A DNA stretch of 64,000 nucleotides, taken from contig NZ_BAKM01000009.1 in the NCBI RefSeq assembly GCF_000614185.1, positions 85,680 through 149,679 on the forward strand. The letters run 5' to 3'. Positions 28,156 through 37,324 of this stretch are shown in pieces. The DNA is from Phocaeicola sartorii JCM 17136 = DSM 21941. GTDB taxonomy: Bacteria > Bacteroidota > Bacteroidia > Bacteroidales > Bacteroidaceae. The notes below the pieces were generated by a model that was not told where the DNA came from, did no database searches, and saw nothing but the letters and a program-made list of their open reading frames with translations. Made by a program: the position numbers and the translations under genes. Numbering within the stretch: position 1 is the first letter of the stretch; each line of letters opens with the position of its first letter.

Positions 28156-29979
28156 TTAAAAATTCCAAAAACGTTCATCTTGCTGATCCATATCCAAGCC
28201 ATCATTATAATACCTCCAATCGTATGAATCTGCCGAATCATCGGACATACTCTCTCTTATTTCTTCATAATGTTCATCCTCCCAAAGGTATTTAAAATCT
28301 TTATAATATGGATACCAAAAACGATTAGTATCATTGTTATCATGAGGTATGTGCTCCCAATACTGTGCTATCAATGTTTTATGTACCTCGCTTAACACAA
28401 GAGTTTCCCAACCATCTAAAGGTTTAAAAGTTGGATATAACAATTCATACAACTGAGACCCAGTTATTTTTACCACATTTTCTTGACAAATAGCATCTTT
28501 GTTGAATTTCAATAAACAGCATTGGCATTGATATATATCATCTTCTTCTACATATTTAATTTTAAATCCTATAGCTATATTATTATATGGATTAGTTATC
28601 AAACTAAATTGTGGTTCCAGCAATTCTTTTGTAACATTTCTTATACCAACTAATCCTCTTTCATTTTGAATAAAAAGCAACTCACTATTTATTGATTTTA
28701 CATCTATATATGTTGGAGCAATAACCATTCGCTCATTGCAAAAAACAATTCCTTTCAATCTCCCTATTGAGTCATCAGTCATTACATTTTTTTTACTTAT
28801 ACTGTACATTACGACGGTGTCATTTATAGAAGAAGCCGAACAGACACTAATCCCCTTTATTATCTTATCATCTTCACTATATCTTTTCCCTTTGCGCAAT
28901 TTGGGAGATTCCCCTATAAGCAGACCTTCACTCGCAGGTAGATTGTTACATAGAAAATCAAATTCATATTCTATTTCTTCACGAGTTTCATTTATTAAAT
29001 GCCTAGGAATAAATGATTTCAAATCTTTATCAACAATGATAGAATACATTTTATCACAATTTAATTCTTTTACTAATTCGTCACCATATTCAATTTCAGT
29101 ATTTCCCCAATAAGTTGTTTTCCAATAAGATTTAACAACTATCCCAAAATTAAGAATAAAATAATTAGTTCCGATTTGACAATTGTTAAATCCACCTATA
29201 ATCATAGTACCTTCTAAATCGTATAAATCATATGTTCCATAATATCTATCCACGAACACATCACCACATTCATATTCATCATCTCCAGCTATAAAATACT
29301 CATTAATATAATGGATAGCATGATACTTTACGGGAATAATCTCTTTACCTTGCCAATTGCAGCATCCCCATACTCCATTCCACGTACAATCAGGATCAGT
29401 TTCCTCCATAGCTCCAAAATTCACATAAACATAGTCCCAATTCCCACTTCGTTCTATTTTAGAATATATTGTAGGGACGATTTCCCGTCCATCGAAATCC
29501 ACCAATCCCTTACGGTGAGTATCAGCATCCTCTACAAGTATAGTTCTCCTACACAACATATCATCAGAAACTCTTCTTGGAAACTCTAATATTGGAATAG
29601 GGTTACTATATTTTATCCGGAAAAACTCCTTTCCCGATGAATCAATGACTCCCCACCTATTACCCAATAAAACATCATACATATTTCCATTAGTTTCCGC
29701 TCTTTTCTCAAATTTATCATAAACAAAAGGAATAATATCCCAACCTTCTGAATTTACCACACCATATTTTCCTTTATGCCTACAAAGCAATCTGTCATTC
29801 TCCAAAAAAACAATTTGCACCTCAGACCAAATGTCATAATTATCACAATCATAATCATCTACCACTATATACTCATTTTCATCCATCTTAGCTGAGTAAA
29901 AATTCATATTATCAACATCCTTAAATAGATAATTATATTCTAATGCGTTATGACATTCAACAAACAAAGGCTTATCCAT
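28156..29979 (-). CDS. WG-repeat protein
   Basis: The 607 residues have several WG-type beta repeats, e.g. CRHKGKYGVVNSEGWDIIPF, LGNRWGVIDSSGKEFF, VWGCCNWQGKEIIPV and IQNERGLVGIRN. No signal peptide is seen, so it is probably cytoplasmic. WG repeats form propeller-like folds of unknown function and are common in Bacteroidetes accessory regions, some beside toxins. The gene lies inside the segment bounded by the two fic repeats. A TACTTTTG box at 30003-30010 may be its promoter. Confidence 0.8.
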   Translation of the reverse strand: MDKPLFVECHNALEYNYLFKDVDNMNFYSAKMDENEYIVVDDYDCDNYDIWSEVQIVFLENDRLLCRHKGKYGVVNSEGWDIIPFVYDKFEKRAETNGNMYDVLLGNRWGVIDSSGKEFFRIKYSNPIPILEFPRRVSDDMLCRRTILVEDADTHRKGLVDFDGREIVPTIYSKIERSGNWDYVYVNFGAMEETDPDCTWNGVWGCCNWQGKEIIPVKYHAIHYINEYFIAGDDEYECGDVFVDRYYGTYDLYDLEGTMIIGGFNNCQIGTNYFILNFGIVVKSYWKTTYWGNTEIEYGDELVKELNCDKMYSIIVDKDLKSFIPRHLINETREEIEYEFDFLCNNLPASEGLLIGESPKLRKGKRYSEDDKIIKGISVCSASSINDTVVMYSISKKNVMTDDSIGRLKGIVFCNERMVIAPTYIDVKSINSELLFIQNERGLVGIRNVTKELLEPQFSLITNPYNNIAIGFKIKYVEEDDIYQCQCCLLKFNKDAICQENVVKITGSQLYELLYPTFKPLDGWETLVLSEVHKTLIAQYWEHIPHDNNDTNRFWYPYYKDFKYLWEDEHYEEIRESMSDDSADSYDWRYYNDGLDMDQQDERFWNF

Positions 29980-30002
29980 AGTATTCTCATTTTATCATTT
30001 AA

Positions 30003-30010
30003 CAAAAGTA
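30003..30010 (-). promoter_or_regulatory. possible -7 box of the WG-repeat gene
   Basis: TACTTTTG on the minus strand, 23 bp upstream of the ATG, without a good upstream box. Confidence 0.45.
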
Positions 30011-30089
30011 ACAAAGAGTTTGCATTGGGCTCATCAATCCATTAAATTCTTCCTAAAAACACTCTATTTATTTAATATACCAATTTAAT

Positions 30090-30467
30090 ACGTCAAGATA
30101 TAAAACCAGTGGCATAATCCTTATTTCAAAACATAAAGCTAAACCCTCTCTTCTGTGAAACGTTGAACCGTTCAATCTCCAAAGAGAGAGATTTCTTTAA
30201 CTGTCCTGCCATGAATGCTAAGAAAGGCTGATTGGATTCTTCATCCTGACATTGACGTAGGGAAAGGATATATTCTTCTCTATCCTCTTTGAATATTTTG
30301 GCTGGGAAAAGGTGATAATAAAATTGGATCCAGTTCATCAGCAATCGTGCCGTTCTGCCGTTGCCATCCACCCACGGATGTATGGTTACTAAATTAAGAT
30401 GGGCATTGAAACTCAATTCATACTGTTCCCGAAATGTTCCCACGGTCTTTTGCTTCTCTTGCAGAAT
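30090..30467. repeat. 378-bp direct repeat, copy B
   Basis: Partner of 26805-27182. Here it is contained in the intact fic gene and its downstream flank. The left edge begins at ACGTCAAGATATAAAA, with unrelated AT-rich sequence before it. Confidence 0.85.
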
Positions 30468-30935
30468 GACACAGAGTTCTTCTACCTTAGCAGGAACTTT
30501 CAGATAGTTCATATAAGAATGTCCGCCAACACCAGCCGTAACACCACATAAACGAAAATCTCCTTTTGAAGAATCGAAAGAGCCGCCCATTACACTATGT
30601 ACACCGCCTGTAGTACGCATTAACGTTGCATTCAACCTTTTCAGAAAAGCAGGAGTTATAGGTACAAGACAGTCAGATTCTGCCTTGGCAAGCTCATACG
30701 CTTGCTTCAAATCCTCATTCATCAAATGATGCACAAGCGGTTTCCCTTTCGCTGTTACCCCCTCGTCAAAAAGAAGCTGAGTGTCAAGCTCCGTCAGCGT
30801 TGAACCTTCTATGGCTGTGGAATGGGTGACAAGAGAATAGAGGTAGTACTTATCATAGTCCACCGCTTCACTGATACCTAGTTCCTGAAACTTTTGATAT
30901 AGCTGTTCTATCTCTTGCCAAACACCTTGTTCCAT
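30126..30935 (-). CDS. Fic family protein (AMP-transferase type)
   Basis: The 269 residues carry the Fic motif HPWVDGNGRTAR at 186-197, with catalytic His186 and the phosphate loop GNGR. An N-terminal inhibitory helix with the (S/T)xxxE(G/N) motif is present as Ser39-Thr-Ala-Ile-Glu43-Gly44, so this is a class II, self-inhibited Fic. Such enzymes usually move AMP from ATP to protein hydroxyls; the target is unknown. No separate antitoxin is needed or seen. Its own promoter is at 30967-30998, and a decayed partial copy lies 2.9 kb downstream. Confidence 0.9.
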   Translation of the reverse strand: MEQGVWQEIEQLYQKFQELGISEAVDYDKYYLYSLVTHSTAIEGSTLTELDTQLLFDEGVTAKGKPLVHHLMNEDLKQAYELAKAESDCLVPITPAFLKRLNATLMRTTGGVHSVMGGSFDSSKGDFRLCGVTAGVGGHSYMNYLKVPAKVEELCVILQEKQKTVGTFREQYELSFNAHLNLVTIHPWVDGNGRTARLLMNWIQFYYHLFPAKIFKEDREEYILSLRQCQDEESNQPFLAFMAGQLKKSLSLEIERFNVSQKRGFSFMF

Positions 30936-30966
30936 TGTTTTTTATTTAATAGGCTTTATTTCTTTT

Positions 30967-30998
30967 CAAAGGTAGCGTATTTACTATGTTCAACCAAA
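30967..30998 (-). promoter_or_regulatory. Bacteroides-type promoter of fic
   Basis: TTTG (complement of 30995-30998), a 20-bp spacer and TACCTTTG (30967-30974) on the minus strand, 31 bp upstream of the ATG. Confidence 0.75.
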
Positions 30999-31100
30999 GA
31001 AAATAATGACTTACTGCTAGAATTTTTGCACGTGTGGGGAAAATTCGAATAAAGCAAAAAGCTAAGTGATTGATAAATCAATACTTAGCTTTTACATCCG

Positions 31101-31184
31101 TACCCAGACCCGGGGTCGAACCGGGATGGAAGTGAATCCACTGGTGTTTGAGACCAGCGCGTCTACCGATTCCGCCATCTGGGC
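31101..31184 (-). tRNA. tRNA-Leu (CAA)
   Basis: An 84-nt class II tRNA with a long variable arm. The anticodon stem CTGGT/ACCAG encloses loop CTCAAAC, anticodon CAA; the discriminator is A. It lies at the edge of the accessory segment, with its 3' end facing it. Confidence 0.96.
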
Positions 31185-31221
31185 ATCTTTTGAAACTTTG
31201 TTTGTTTCTCTATTGCGGTTG

Positions 31222-31252
31222 CAAAGGTACGACTTTTTTTCATATCTGCAAA
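31222..31252 (-). promoter_or_regulatory. Bacteroides-type promoter of tRNA-Leu
   Basis: TTTG (complement of 31249-31252), a 19-bp spacer and TACCTTTG (31222-31229), 37 bp upstream of the tRNA. Confidence 0.8.
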
Positions 31253-31369
31253 CTTTTCCGCATTTTTTTTTCAAAAAAAGATAAATGTACTACGATTTAT
31301 GGGATAACGGACAATGGTTTTCTAAAAATAAGCCCTATATTAGCAGAAACTTTAAAACGACTTTATATC

Positions 31370-32413
31370 ATGACAAACAACAATAATTATTGTGTCATCA
31401 TGGGGGGAGGTATAGGTAGCCGGTTCTGGCCATATAGCCGCAAAAACCTCCCCAAACAATTCCTTGATTTCTTCGGGACCGGACGTTCTTTAATACAACA
31501 AACGTTTGATCGCTATAAAAAAATAGTCCCCATAGAAAACATCTTTATAACAACCAATGTATTGTATAAAGAATTAGTCCAAGAGCAACTTCCCGAATTG
31601 GACGAATCACAAATTCTATTGGAGCCCACCCGCAGAAACACTGCCCCATGTATAGCATGGGCTTCCTATCACATAAAAAAGATCAATCCCAATGCCAATG
31701 TCATTGTAGCCCCGTCCGACCACTTGATTTTAAAGGAAGACGAATTCAAAGCTGCTATTTTGAAAGGACTGGAGTTTGTTTCAAACTCTCCACAACTGCT
31801 GACATTAGGTATCAAACCCAACAGGCCGGAAACCGGTTATGGCTATATCCAGGTTGAGGAAGAAAAACAAGGAGACTTCTTCAAAGTAAAAACATTCATT
31901 GAAAAGCCCCAACTGGAATTTGCCAAAGTATTCGTTGAAAGTGGCGAGTTCTATTGGAACTCAGGGATCTTCTTATGGAATATCAATACAATTTTAGAAG
32001 CTTTCAATGAGATTATGCCCGAAGTTTGTATCAAACTGACCAATGGAGAAGAGGACTTCGCCTCCTGCCCCAACATTTCCATTGACTATGGAATCATGGA
32101 GAAAGCCAACAATGTCTTCGTCCAGCTATGCGACTTCGGCTGGGCGGATTTAGGTACATGGGGCTCCTTGTATGACGTATCTCCCAAAGACCAAGAAGGA
32201 AATGTGGTAGTAAACGGAAACTCCTTATTATATAACAGTCATAATAATGTAATAGTGGCGCCGGAAGGGAAATTAACCGTTATACAGGATCTGGAAGGTT
32301 ATTTAGTGGCTGCAAGAGACAATGTATTACTCATCTGCAAGAAAGACGATGAAAGCGCTATCCGGAAATTCGTAAATGACGTACAGATCAAGTTAGGCGA
32401 TCAATTTGTATAA
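31370..32413 (+). CDS. manC: mannose-1-phosphate guanylyltransferase
   Basis: Makes GDP-mannose from GTP and mannose 1-phosphate, for GDP-fucose and polysaccharide synthesis. The 347 residues have the nucleotide-binding signature GGGIGSRFWPYSR (about residues 11-23), the FIEKP motif near 176 and the GWADLGTWGSL segment. It lacks the C-terminal phosphomannose isomerase domain of bifunctional enzymes. The start at 31370 (MTNNNNYCVIMGGG) is used because the upstream in-frame codons overlap tRNA-Leu antisense. Confidence 0.92.
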   Translation: MTNNNNYCVIMGGGIGSRFWPYSRKNLPKQFLDFFGTGRSLIQQTFDRYKKIVPIENIFITTNVLYKELVQEQLPELDESQILLEPTRRNTAPCIAWASYHIKKINPNANVIVAPSDHLILKEDEFKAAILKGLEFVSNSPQLLTLGIKPNRPETGYGYIQVEEEKQGDFFKVKTFIEKPQLEFAKVFVESGEFYWNSGIFLWNINTILEAFNEIMPEVCIKLTNGEEDFASCPNISIDYGIMEKANNVFVQLCDFGWADLGTWGSLYDVSPKDQEGNVVVNGNSLLYNSHNNVIVAPEGKLTVIQDLEGYLVAARDNVLLICKKDDESAIRKFVNDVQIKLGDQFV

Positions 32414-32493
32414 AGCTGAAATCTGTCATTGATCATAGTCGGATAAAATTGACTGGCGAAAAATAAGGTGGATGAGCCACCGATAGCTCAAAA

Positions 32494-32581
32494 AAGTAAC
32501 TTAAGTGCATCGGGCAAGTAACTTAACTTACTTGGCACTTTAACTTAACTTACTTGCCTCATGAAGTTAACTTACCGTTTC
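32494..32581. repeat. four-unit array with exact 22-bp period
   Basis: Units start at 32494, 32516, 32538 and 32560. The shared core is AAGTAACTTAACTTACTT, close to its own reverse complement. It lies between the convergent manC and HIT genes. The sequence is unrelated to the array at 12337-12627 but the period is the same. Confidence 0.75.
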
Positions 32582-32622
32582 ACCTCATATTGGGCAAATC
32601 CATTCAGCCTGACTATACAAAG

Positions 32623-32657
32623 AAAGCGGGATGCAGAAAAATCCGCATCCCGCTCTT
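32623..32657 (-). terminator. terminator of the HIT gene (also facing manC)
   Basis: The perfect 9-bp arms GCGGGATGC (32626-32634) and GCATCCCGC (32645-32653) are flanked by AAAG/CTTT. Confidence 0.75.
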
Positions 32658-32676
32658 TATATATTAAAGAAGAAGA

Positions 32677-33084
32677 TTACTTGTCACCACCTTCCCAGGC
32701 TTGACTGATTGCTGTCGCCACCTCCACAAACTCTTCATTTGTGAGCTTCAACTTCGGATTAGAGAATATCATATCCGATTCCTTCTGGATAGGAATCAGA
32801 TGAATATGTGCATGAGGAACCTCCAGTCCGATCACCGCCTCACCTACTTTCTTGCATGGAAATGCTTGTTGGATGGCAAGAGCGACGCTCTTTGCAAAAA
32901 CATGCATCGCCGCCAGTTCGTCGTCATCCAGATCAAAAATATAGTCCACCTCGCGTTTCGGGACAACCAATGTATGCCCCTTGGCCAACGGATTGATATC
33001 CAGAAAGGCATAGAACTTATCATTTTCAGCCACTTTGTAGCTAGGAATCTCACCTGCAATAATTCTACTAAATATTGTTGCCAT
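32677..33084 (-). CDS. HIT family hydrolase
   Basis: The 135 residues have the histidine triad HAHIHLIP in VPHAHIHLIPIQ near residues 95-106 and the N-terminal TIFSRIIAGEIPSYKVAEN. It resembles the HinT/PKCI group, which hydrolyses nucleoside phosphoramidates and related nucleotidyl conjugates. It lies downstream of greA with a terminator hairpin between. Confidence 0.92.
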   Translation of the reverse strand: MATIFSRIIAGEIPSYKVAENDKFYAFLDINPLAKGHTLVVPKREVDYIFDLDDDELAAMHVFAKSVALAIQQAFPCKKVGEAVIGLEVPHAHIHLIPIQKESDMIFSNPKLKLTNEEFVEVATAISQAWEGGDK

Positions 33085-33101
33085 ATCTATAAGTATTAAA
33101 T

Positions 33102-33130
33102 AAGGCAGACCCGCATAACAGACCTGCCTT
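33102..33130 (-). terminator. hairpin between greA and the HIT gene
   Basis: AAGGCAG (33102-33108) and CTGCCTT (33124-33130), followed on the minus strand by ATTTAA; a weak intrinsic terminator. Confidence 0.6.
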
Positions 33131-33135
33131 ACATA

Positions 33136-33600
33136 TTAAAATGAAATATTCACAACTTCCAAGCTGATTTTACCCTGCGGAATGGTGATCTCAGCCACAT
33201 CACCCACCTTCTTGCCCAACAATCCCTGTGCGATCGGAGTATTTACTGAAATCTTGCCCTGTTTCAAGTTGGCTTCGCTTTCGGCTACGATAGTATAAAC
33301 CATCTTCATTCCGGTCTTGGCATTCTTTAATTCGACTTTCGTCAAAATCTGCACTGTATCTGCTTTCATTTTTGAAGTATCAATAATCTTAGCATCACCA
33401 ATTGTTGATTTCAGCTGGCTGATCTTCATTTCCAACAGACCTTGCGCCTCTTTGGCAGCATCATACTCGGCATTTTCCGACAAGTCACCTTTATCACGGG
33501 CTTCGGCAATAGCCGACACAATTTTAGGACGTTCTACTGATTCCAAGTACTTCAGTTCCTCAATCAGCTGTTTGTAACCTTCTTCTGACATATAAGCCAT
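33136..33600 (-). CDS. greA: transcription elongation factor GreA
   Basis: Rescues backtracked RNA polymerase by stimulating RNA cleavage. The 154 residues have the N-terminal coiled coil with the acidic tip region (DLSENAEYDAAKEAQ, about residues 38-52) and a C-terminal FKBP-like domain. A strong AAGGAGGA precedes the ATG at 33600. The transcript starts at about 33709, and its leader contains a terminator-like hairpin (33670-33691). Confidence 0.95.
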   Translation of the reverse strand: MAYMSEEGYKQLIEELKYLESVERPKIVSAIAEARDKGDLSENAEYDAAKEAQGLLEMKISQLKSTIGDAKIIDTSKMKADTVQILTKVELKNAKTGMKMVYTIVAESEANLKQGKISVNTPIAQGLLGKKVGDVAEITIPQGKISLEVVNISF

Positions 33601-33669
33601 AATATTTTCCTCCTTATTAAATTATAAAATTATTCATTGTTCTAGTTATGCCTATAAAAACAAAAAGAA

Positions 33670-33691
33670 TTCCGACATGGAAATGTCGGAA
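33670..33691 (-). promoter_or_regulatory. terminator-like hairpin in the greA leader
   Basis: The arms TTCCGACAT and ATGTCGGAA enclose a 4-nt loop. On the minus strand the hairpin is followed by TTCTTTTTGTTTTT. It lies between the predicted transcription start (about 33709) and the greA ATG (33600), so it could cut transcription of greA short. Confidence 0.7.
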
Positions 33692-33715
33692 CCCTCTTTG
33701 GTATTTCAAGTCTTG

Positions 33716-33723
33716 CAAAGATA
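33716..33723 (-). promoter_or_regulatory. -7 box of greA
   Basis: TATCTTTG on the minus strand with TTG 20 bp upstream, giving a leader of about 110 nt. Confidence 0.7.
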
Positions 33724-33801
33724 GAATTTTATCTAATACAAGTCAAGTTTATAAGGATGCTATGTAACATGTTTAAACAAATTCAACTCATAATTAGCTT
33801 T

Positions 33802-34950
33802 TTACAAGAGTTTTTTAATGGCTTCATCCAAATCTTTAATATTCTCGCCACGAGCACTCAGCTCATTACTACGGTTTACCAGGAACACTGAAGGCAGATT
33901 GGTTACATTATACAACGAAATGTATGAAGAATAAGCACCATTAGCGTCGCGCACACAAACCCAAGGCAGATTATCTGCCGATGTTTTCCAAAAGTGCTCA
34001 TCACCATCCAGTGAGATCTGATAAATCTCGAACCCTTGAGAAGCGTACTTATTATAAAGTTCGCGCAATGCCAAGTTGTGTGTGGCAGACATTGCATTAT
34101 TATACACTGTAAAATCTATCAGCACCACCTTGCCCTTCAGCTCTGTCAAACTGCGTGTATTCCCTTTCAAATCCTTCAGCTGGATATCAATGATACTGGC
34201 CTCCTTGATTTTATCTTCAGGAATATCCATCGTCTGCTGACGTGGAGTACGAGTATTCTTCATTCCTTTTATAACCATATTATACAGATTACGCGAGCGG
34301 TCGGCATGCGGATAAGCATTGTTCAAGCTCGTAGCCACCGCTGCGAAGCACTTCACATCTTCCTTATTAGTCAAAGGATCAAAAATCATATACCCGTTCA
34401 GCGACTGGAACAAAGCGAAATAAGCGTATGGCATATTAGGAGCCGCAAAAATATATTCGCGCTTCACTTTATTCTTGTAATTGTTCACCATAGCCCAAAG
34501 ACTATCCTGTGCGATACCCGCAGGAATATTACGGTTCTGGCCCAATTTGTCCACATTCTTTTGCAAATCAGCTTGCAGCAGCACCAATTCCTTGATTTTC
34601 AAATTGTTTTCCGAACCTTCAATACGATATCCGGTCGCAAAATCATTTGCCGCCGCCTTGACTGATACTGTTTCCGTAGAGTCAACAGCAAAATTTATCA
34701 CTTTATTATCCAAACGCAAACGATAGAATTCGGGAGATTCCGGACGCTTCTGCGCAAAATTAAAACTTCCGCTACCGCCTAATTTGGTCGAATCAAGCGC
34801 TACTATGCCATCCAACCCCGACGCTTCCAAATAAAGCATCTTATCTTCAGCACCATTAATTTCACCTTGAACTTTGAACTTCGGTTCATTGTCGCAGGCG
34901 CTCAACCCTATCAACAGAAGTGCGAGCAAAAAATATACATTCTTTTTCAT
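33802..34950 (-). CDS. thioredoxin-fold lipoprotein (DUF4369/TlpA type) without CxxC
   Basis: The 382 residues have a lipoprotein signal (MKKNVYFLLALLLIGLSAC), an N-terminal DUF4369-like beta domain (residues about 20-140), a helical middle, and a C-terminal thioredoxin/AhpC-like domain from about 250. In related TlpA proteins the segment after GKVVLIDF carries W-C-x-x-C; here it reads TVYNNAMSATH, so both redox cysteines are absent. The cis-Pro turn (NLPSVFLV) remains. The start at 34950 is chosen for the signal peptide and fits the promoter at 34996. Confidence 0.85.
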   Translation of the reverse strand: MKKNVYFLLALLLIGLSACDNEPKFKVQGEINGAEDKMLYLEASGLDGIVALDSTKLGGSGSFNFAQKRPESPEFYRLRLDNKVINFAVDSTETVSVKAAANDFATGYRIEGSENNLKIKELVLLQADLQKNVDKLGQNRNIPAGIAQDSLWAMVNNYKNKVKREYIFAAPNMPYAYFALFQSLNGYMIFDPLTNKEDVKCFAAVATSLNNAYPHADRSRNLYNMVIKGMKNTRTPRQQTMDIPEDKIKEASIIDIQLKDLKGNTRSLTELKGKVVLIDFTVYNNAMSATHNLALRELYNKYASQGFEIYQISLDGDEHFWKTSADNLPWVCVRDANGAYSSYISLYNVTNLPSVFLVNRSNELSARGENIKDLDEAIKKLL

Positions 34951-34995
34951 CGCTAAAATTAATATAAATGTGTGTTCTCTTAATAAATTCGGATG

Positions 34996-35003
34996 CAAAG
35001 ATA
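34996..35003 (-). promoter_or_regulatory. -7 box of the thioredoxin-fold lipoprotein gene
   Basis: TATCTTTG on the minus strand with TTTG 18 bp upstream, 45 bp before the ATG. Confidence 0.7.
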
Positions 35004-35119
35004 CGTCTTTTCGTGGTTTGTCAAAGCATTTATCCACCTTCTTACACATTAAAATGAAAAAAAACAGTAATCATAGTAACTTTTTATCTCATTCTCACCA
35101 AATTAGAAGAATAAATGCC

Positions 35120-35127
35120 TATCTTTG
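35120..35127 (+). promoter_or_regulatory. -7 box of pnp
   Basis: TATCTTTG on the plus strand, 38 bp upstream of the pnp ATG; no clear upstream box. Confidence 0.65.
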
Positions 35128-35165
35128 CATGAATTTTAGACGAAAAATATATTAAAACATTTTTT

Positions 35166-37301
35166 ATGATCAATCCAATTGTTAAGACGATCGAGCTTCC
35201 TGATGGTAGAACCATCACACTCGAAACGGGAAAGCTGGCAAAACAGGCAGACGGCTCTGTAATGCTTCGCATGGGTAACACCATGTTGCTAGCTACTGTT
35301 TGTGCAGCAAAAGATGCAGTTCCCGGTACAGATTTTATGCCCCTTCAGGTAGAGTACAAAGAAAAATATGCAGCATTCGGACGTTTTCCCGGTGGCTTTA
35401 CCAAAAGAGAAGGCAAAGCTTCGGATTATGAGATTCTGACTTGCCGCTTGGTAGACCGCGCATTGCGTCCTTTATTTCCCGATAATTTCCACGCAGAGGT
35501 TTACGTAAACATTGTTCTTTTCTCAGCCGACGGAGTAGATATGCCTGATGCACTGGCTGGATTGGCCGCTTCGGCTGCATTGGCTGTTTCCGACATTCCT
35601 TTCGGCGGACCGATTTCTGAAGTACGTGTAGCACGTATTGATGGTCAGTTTGTTATCAACCCCACTTTCGAACAACTTGAAAAAGCTGATATGGACTTAA
35701 TGGTTGCCGCTACATACGACAACATCATGATGGTGGAAGGCGAGATGCAGGAAGTTAGCGAACAAGACTTATTGGCTGCCATGAAAGCCGCTCACGAAGC
35801 AATCAAAGTTCATTGCAAAGCGCAAATGGAACTGATGGAAGAGGTCGGTTCTACGGTAAAACGTGAATATTGCCACGAAGAGAACGATGAAGACCTGCGC
35901 AAAGCTGTACGCGAAGCTTGTTATGATAAAGCATACGCTATCGCTGCTTCAGGAAACAGAAACAAGCACGAACGTCAGGATGCTTTCGATGCCATCCGCG
36001 ATGAATTCAAAACTCAATATACAGAAGAAGAACTGGAAGAAAAAGGTGCATTGATAGACCGTTACTACCACGATGTGGAAAAAGAAGCGATGCGTCGTTG
36101 CATTCTTGACGAAGGCAAGCGTCTGGACGGACGTAAGACTACTGAAATCCGCCCTATCTGGTGCGAAGTAGGTTACCTGCCCGGCCCTCACGGTTCTGCT
36201 ATCTTCACCCGTGGTGAGACCCAGTCTCTGACTTCGGTAACTCTGGGTACAAAGCTGGACGAAAAAATCGTAGACGATGTACTGGATCAGCACAGAGAAC
36301 GTTTCTTGTTGCACTACAACTTCCCTCCTTATTCTACCGGTGAGGCAAAAGCACAACGTGGCGTAGGCCGTCGTGAGATTGGTCACGGACACTTGGCATG
36401 GCGTGCTTTGAAAGGACAAATTCCTGCAGGCTACCCGTACACGGTACGTGTAGTATCTGATATCATGGAATCAAACGGTTCTTCTTCAATGGCTACCGTT
36501 TGTGCCGGAACACTTGCCTTGATGGACGCTGGTGTCGCTATGAAAAAACCAGTTTCAGGTATTGCCATGGGCTTGATTAAGAATGCTGGTGAGGAAAAAT
36601 ACGCCGTGTTGTCGGATATCCTTGGTGATGAAGACCACTTGGGCGATATGGACTTCAAGGTTACAGGTACCCGTGATGGTATCACCGCCACCCAAATGGA
36701 TATCAAGGTAGACGGCCTGTCATTCGAAATTCTGGAAAAGGCATTGCTGCAAGCAAAGGAAGGCCGTGAGCATATTCTTAACAAGTTAACCGAATGTATC
36801 GCAGAACCTCGCGCAGACTTGAAACCGCATGCTCCACGCATTGAAACCATGACTATTCCTAAAGAATTCATTGGTGCGGTCATCGGCCCGGGTGGAAAGA
36901 TTATTCAAGGTATGCAGGAAGAGACCGGAGCAACCATCACTATTGAAGAAACTGATGGTGTAGGCCGCATTGAAATTGCCGGAACAAACAAGAAGTCTAT
37001 TGACGATGCCATGCGCATCATCAAAGGCATCGTTGCTGTTCCCGAAGTCGGTGAGGTTTACGTAGGCAAAGTCCGTTCAGTGATGCCGTATGGCGTATTC
37101 GTAGAATTCCTGCCAGGTAAAGACGGCTTGTTACACATCTCGGAAATTGACTGGAAGCGCCTTGAAACAATTGAAGAGGCCGGCTTAAAAGAAGGAGACG
37201 AAATAGAAGTGAAATTGCTTGATATTGATCCCAAGACTGGCAAATTCAAACTTTCCCACAAAGTATTGCTTCCTCGTCCTGAAAGACAAGAAAAGAAATA
37301 A
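35166..37301 (+). CDS. pnp: polyribonucleotide nucleotidyltransferase (PNPase)
   Basis: Phosphorolytic 3'-5' exoribonuclease. At 711 residues it has the usual length: two RNase PH-like domains (about 10-225 and 315-540), a KH domain ([20 protein letters not shown], about 566-585) and an S1 domain ([20 protein letters not shown], about 632-651). It is a single-gene transcript with a strong terminator at 37325. The E. coli-type rpsO neighbour is not present upstream. Confidence 0.97.
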   Translation: MINPIVKTIELPDGRTITLETGKLAKQADGSVMLRMGNTMLLATVCAAKDAVPGTDFMPLQVEYKEKYAAFGRFPGGFTKREGKASDYEILTCRLVDRALRPLFPDNFHAEVYVNIVLFSADGVDMPDALAGLAASAALAVSDIPFGGPISEVRVARIDGQFVINPTFEQLEKADMDLMVAATYDNIMMVEGEMQEVSEQDLLAAMKAAHEAIKVHCKAQMELMEEVGSTVKREYCHEENDEDLRKAVREACYDKAYAIAASGNRNKHERQDAFDAIRDEFKTQYTEEELEEKGALIDRYYHDVEKEAMRRCILDEGKRLDGRKTTEIRPIWCEVGYLPGPHGSAIFTRGETQSLTSVTLGTKLDEKIVDDVLDQHRERFLLHYNFPPYSTGEAKAQRGVGRREIGHGHLAWRALKGQIPAGYPYTVRVVSDIMESNGSSSMATVCAGTLALMDAGVAMKKPVSGIAMGLIKNAGEEKYAVLSDILGDEDHLGDMDFKVTGTRDGITATQMDIKVDGLSFEILEKALLQAKEGREHILNKLTECIAEPRADLKPHAPRIETMTIPKEFIGAVIGPGGKIIQGMQEETGATITIEETDGVGRIEIAGTNKKSIDDAMRIIKGIVAVPEVGEVYVGKVRSVMPYGVFVEFLPGKDGLLHISEIDWKRLETIEEAGLKEGDEIEVKLLDIDPKTGKFKLSHKVLLPRPERQEKK

Positions 37302-37324
37302 GGATATTCTTTATTTTTAATTAT

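Noticed and set aside
25570..31184. Genomic island integrated at tRNA-Leu
   Set aside because: I found no second copy of the tRNA-Leu 3' end in the accessory stretch and no integrase, so an att-bounded island is not supported.
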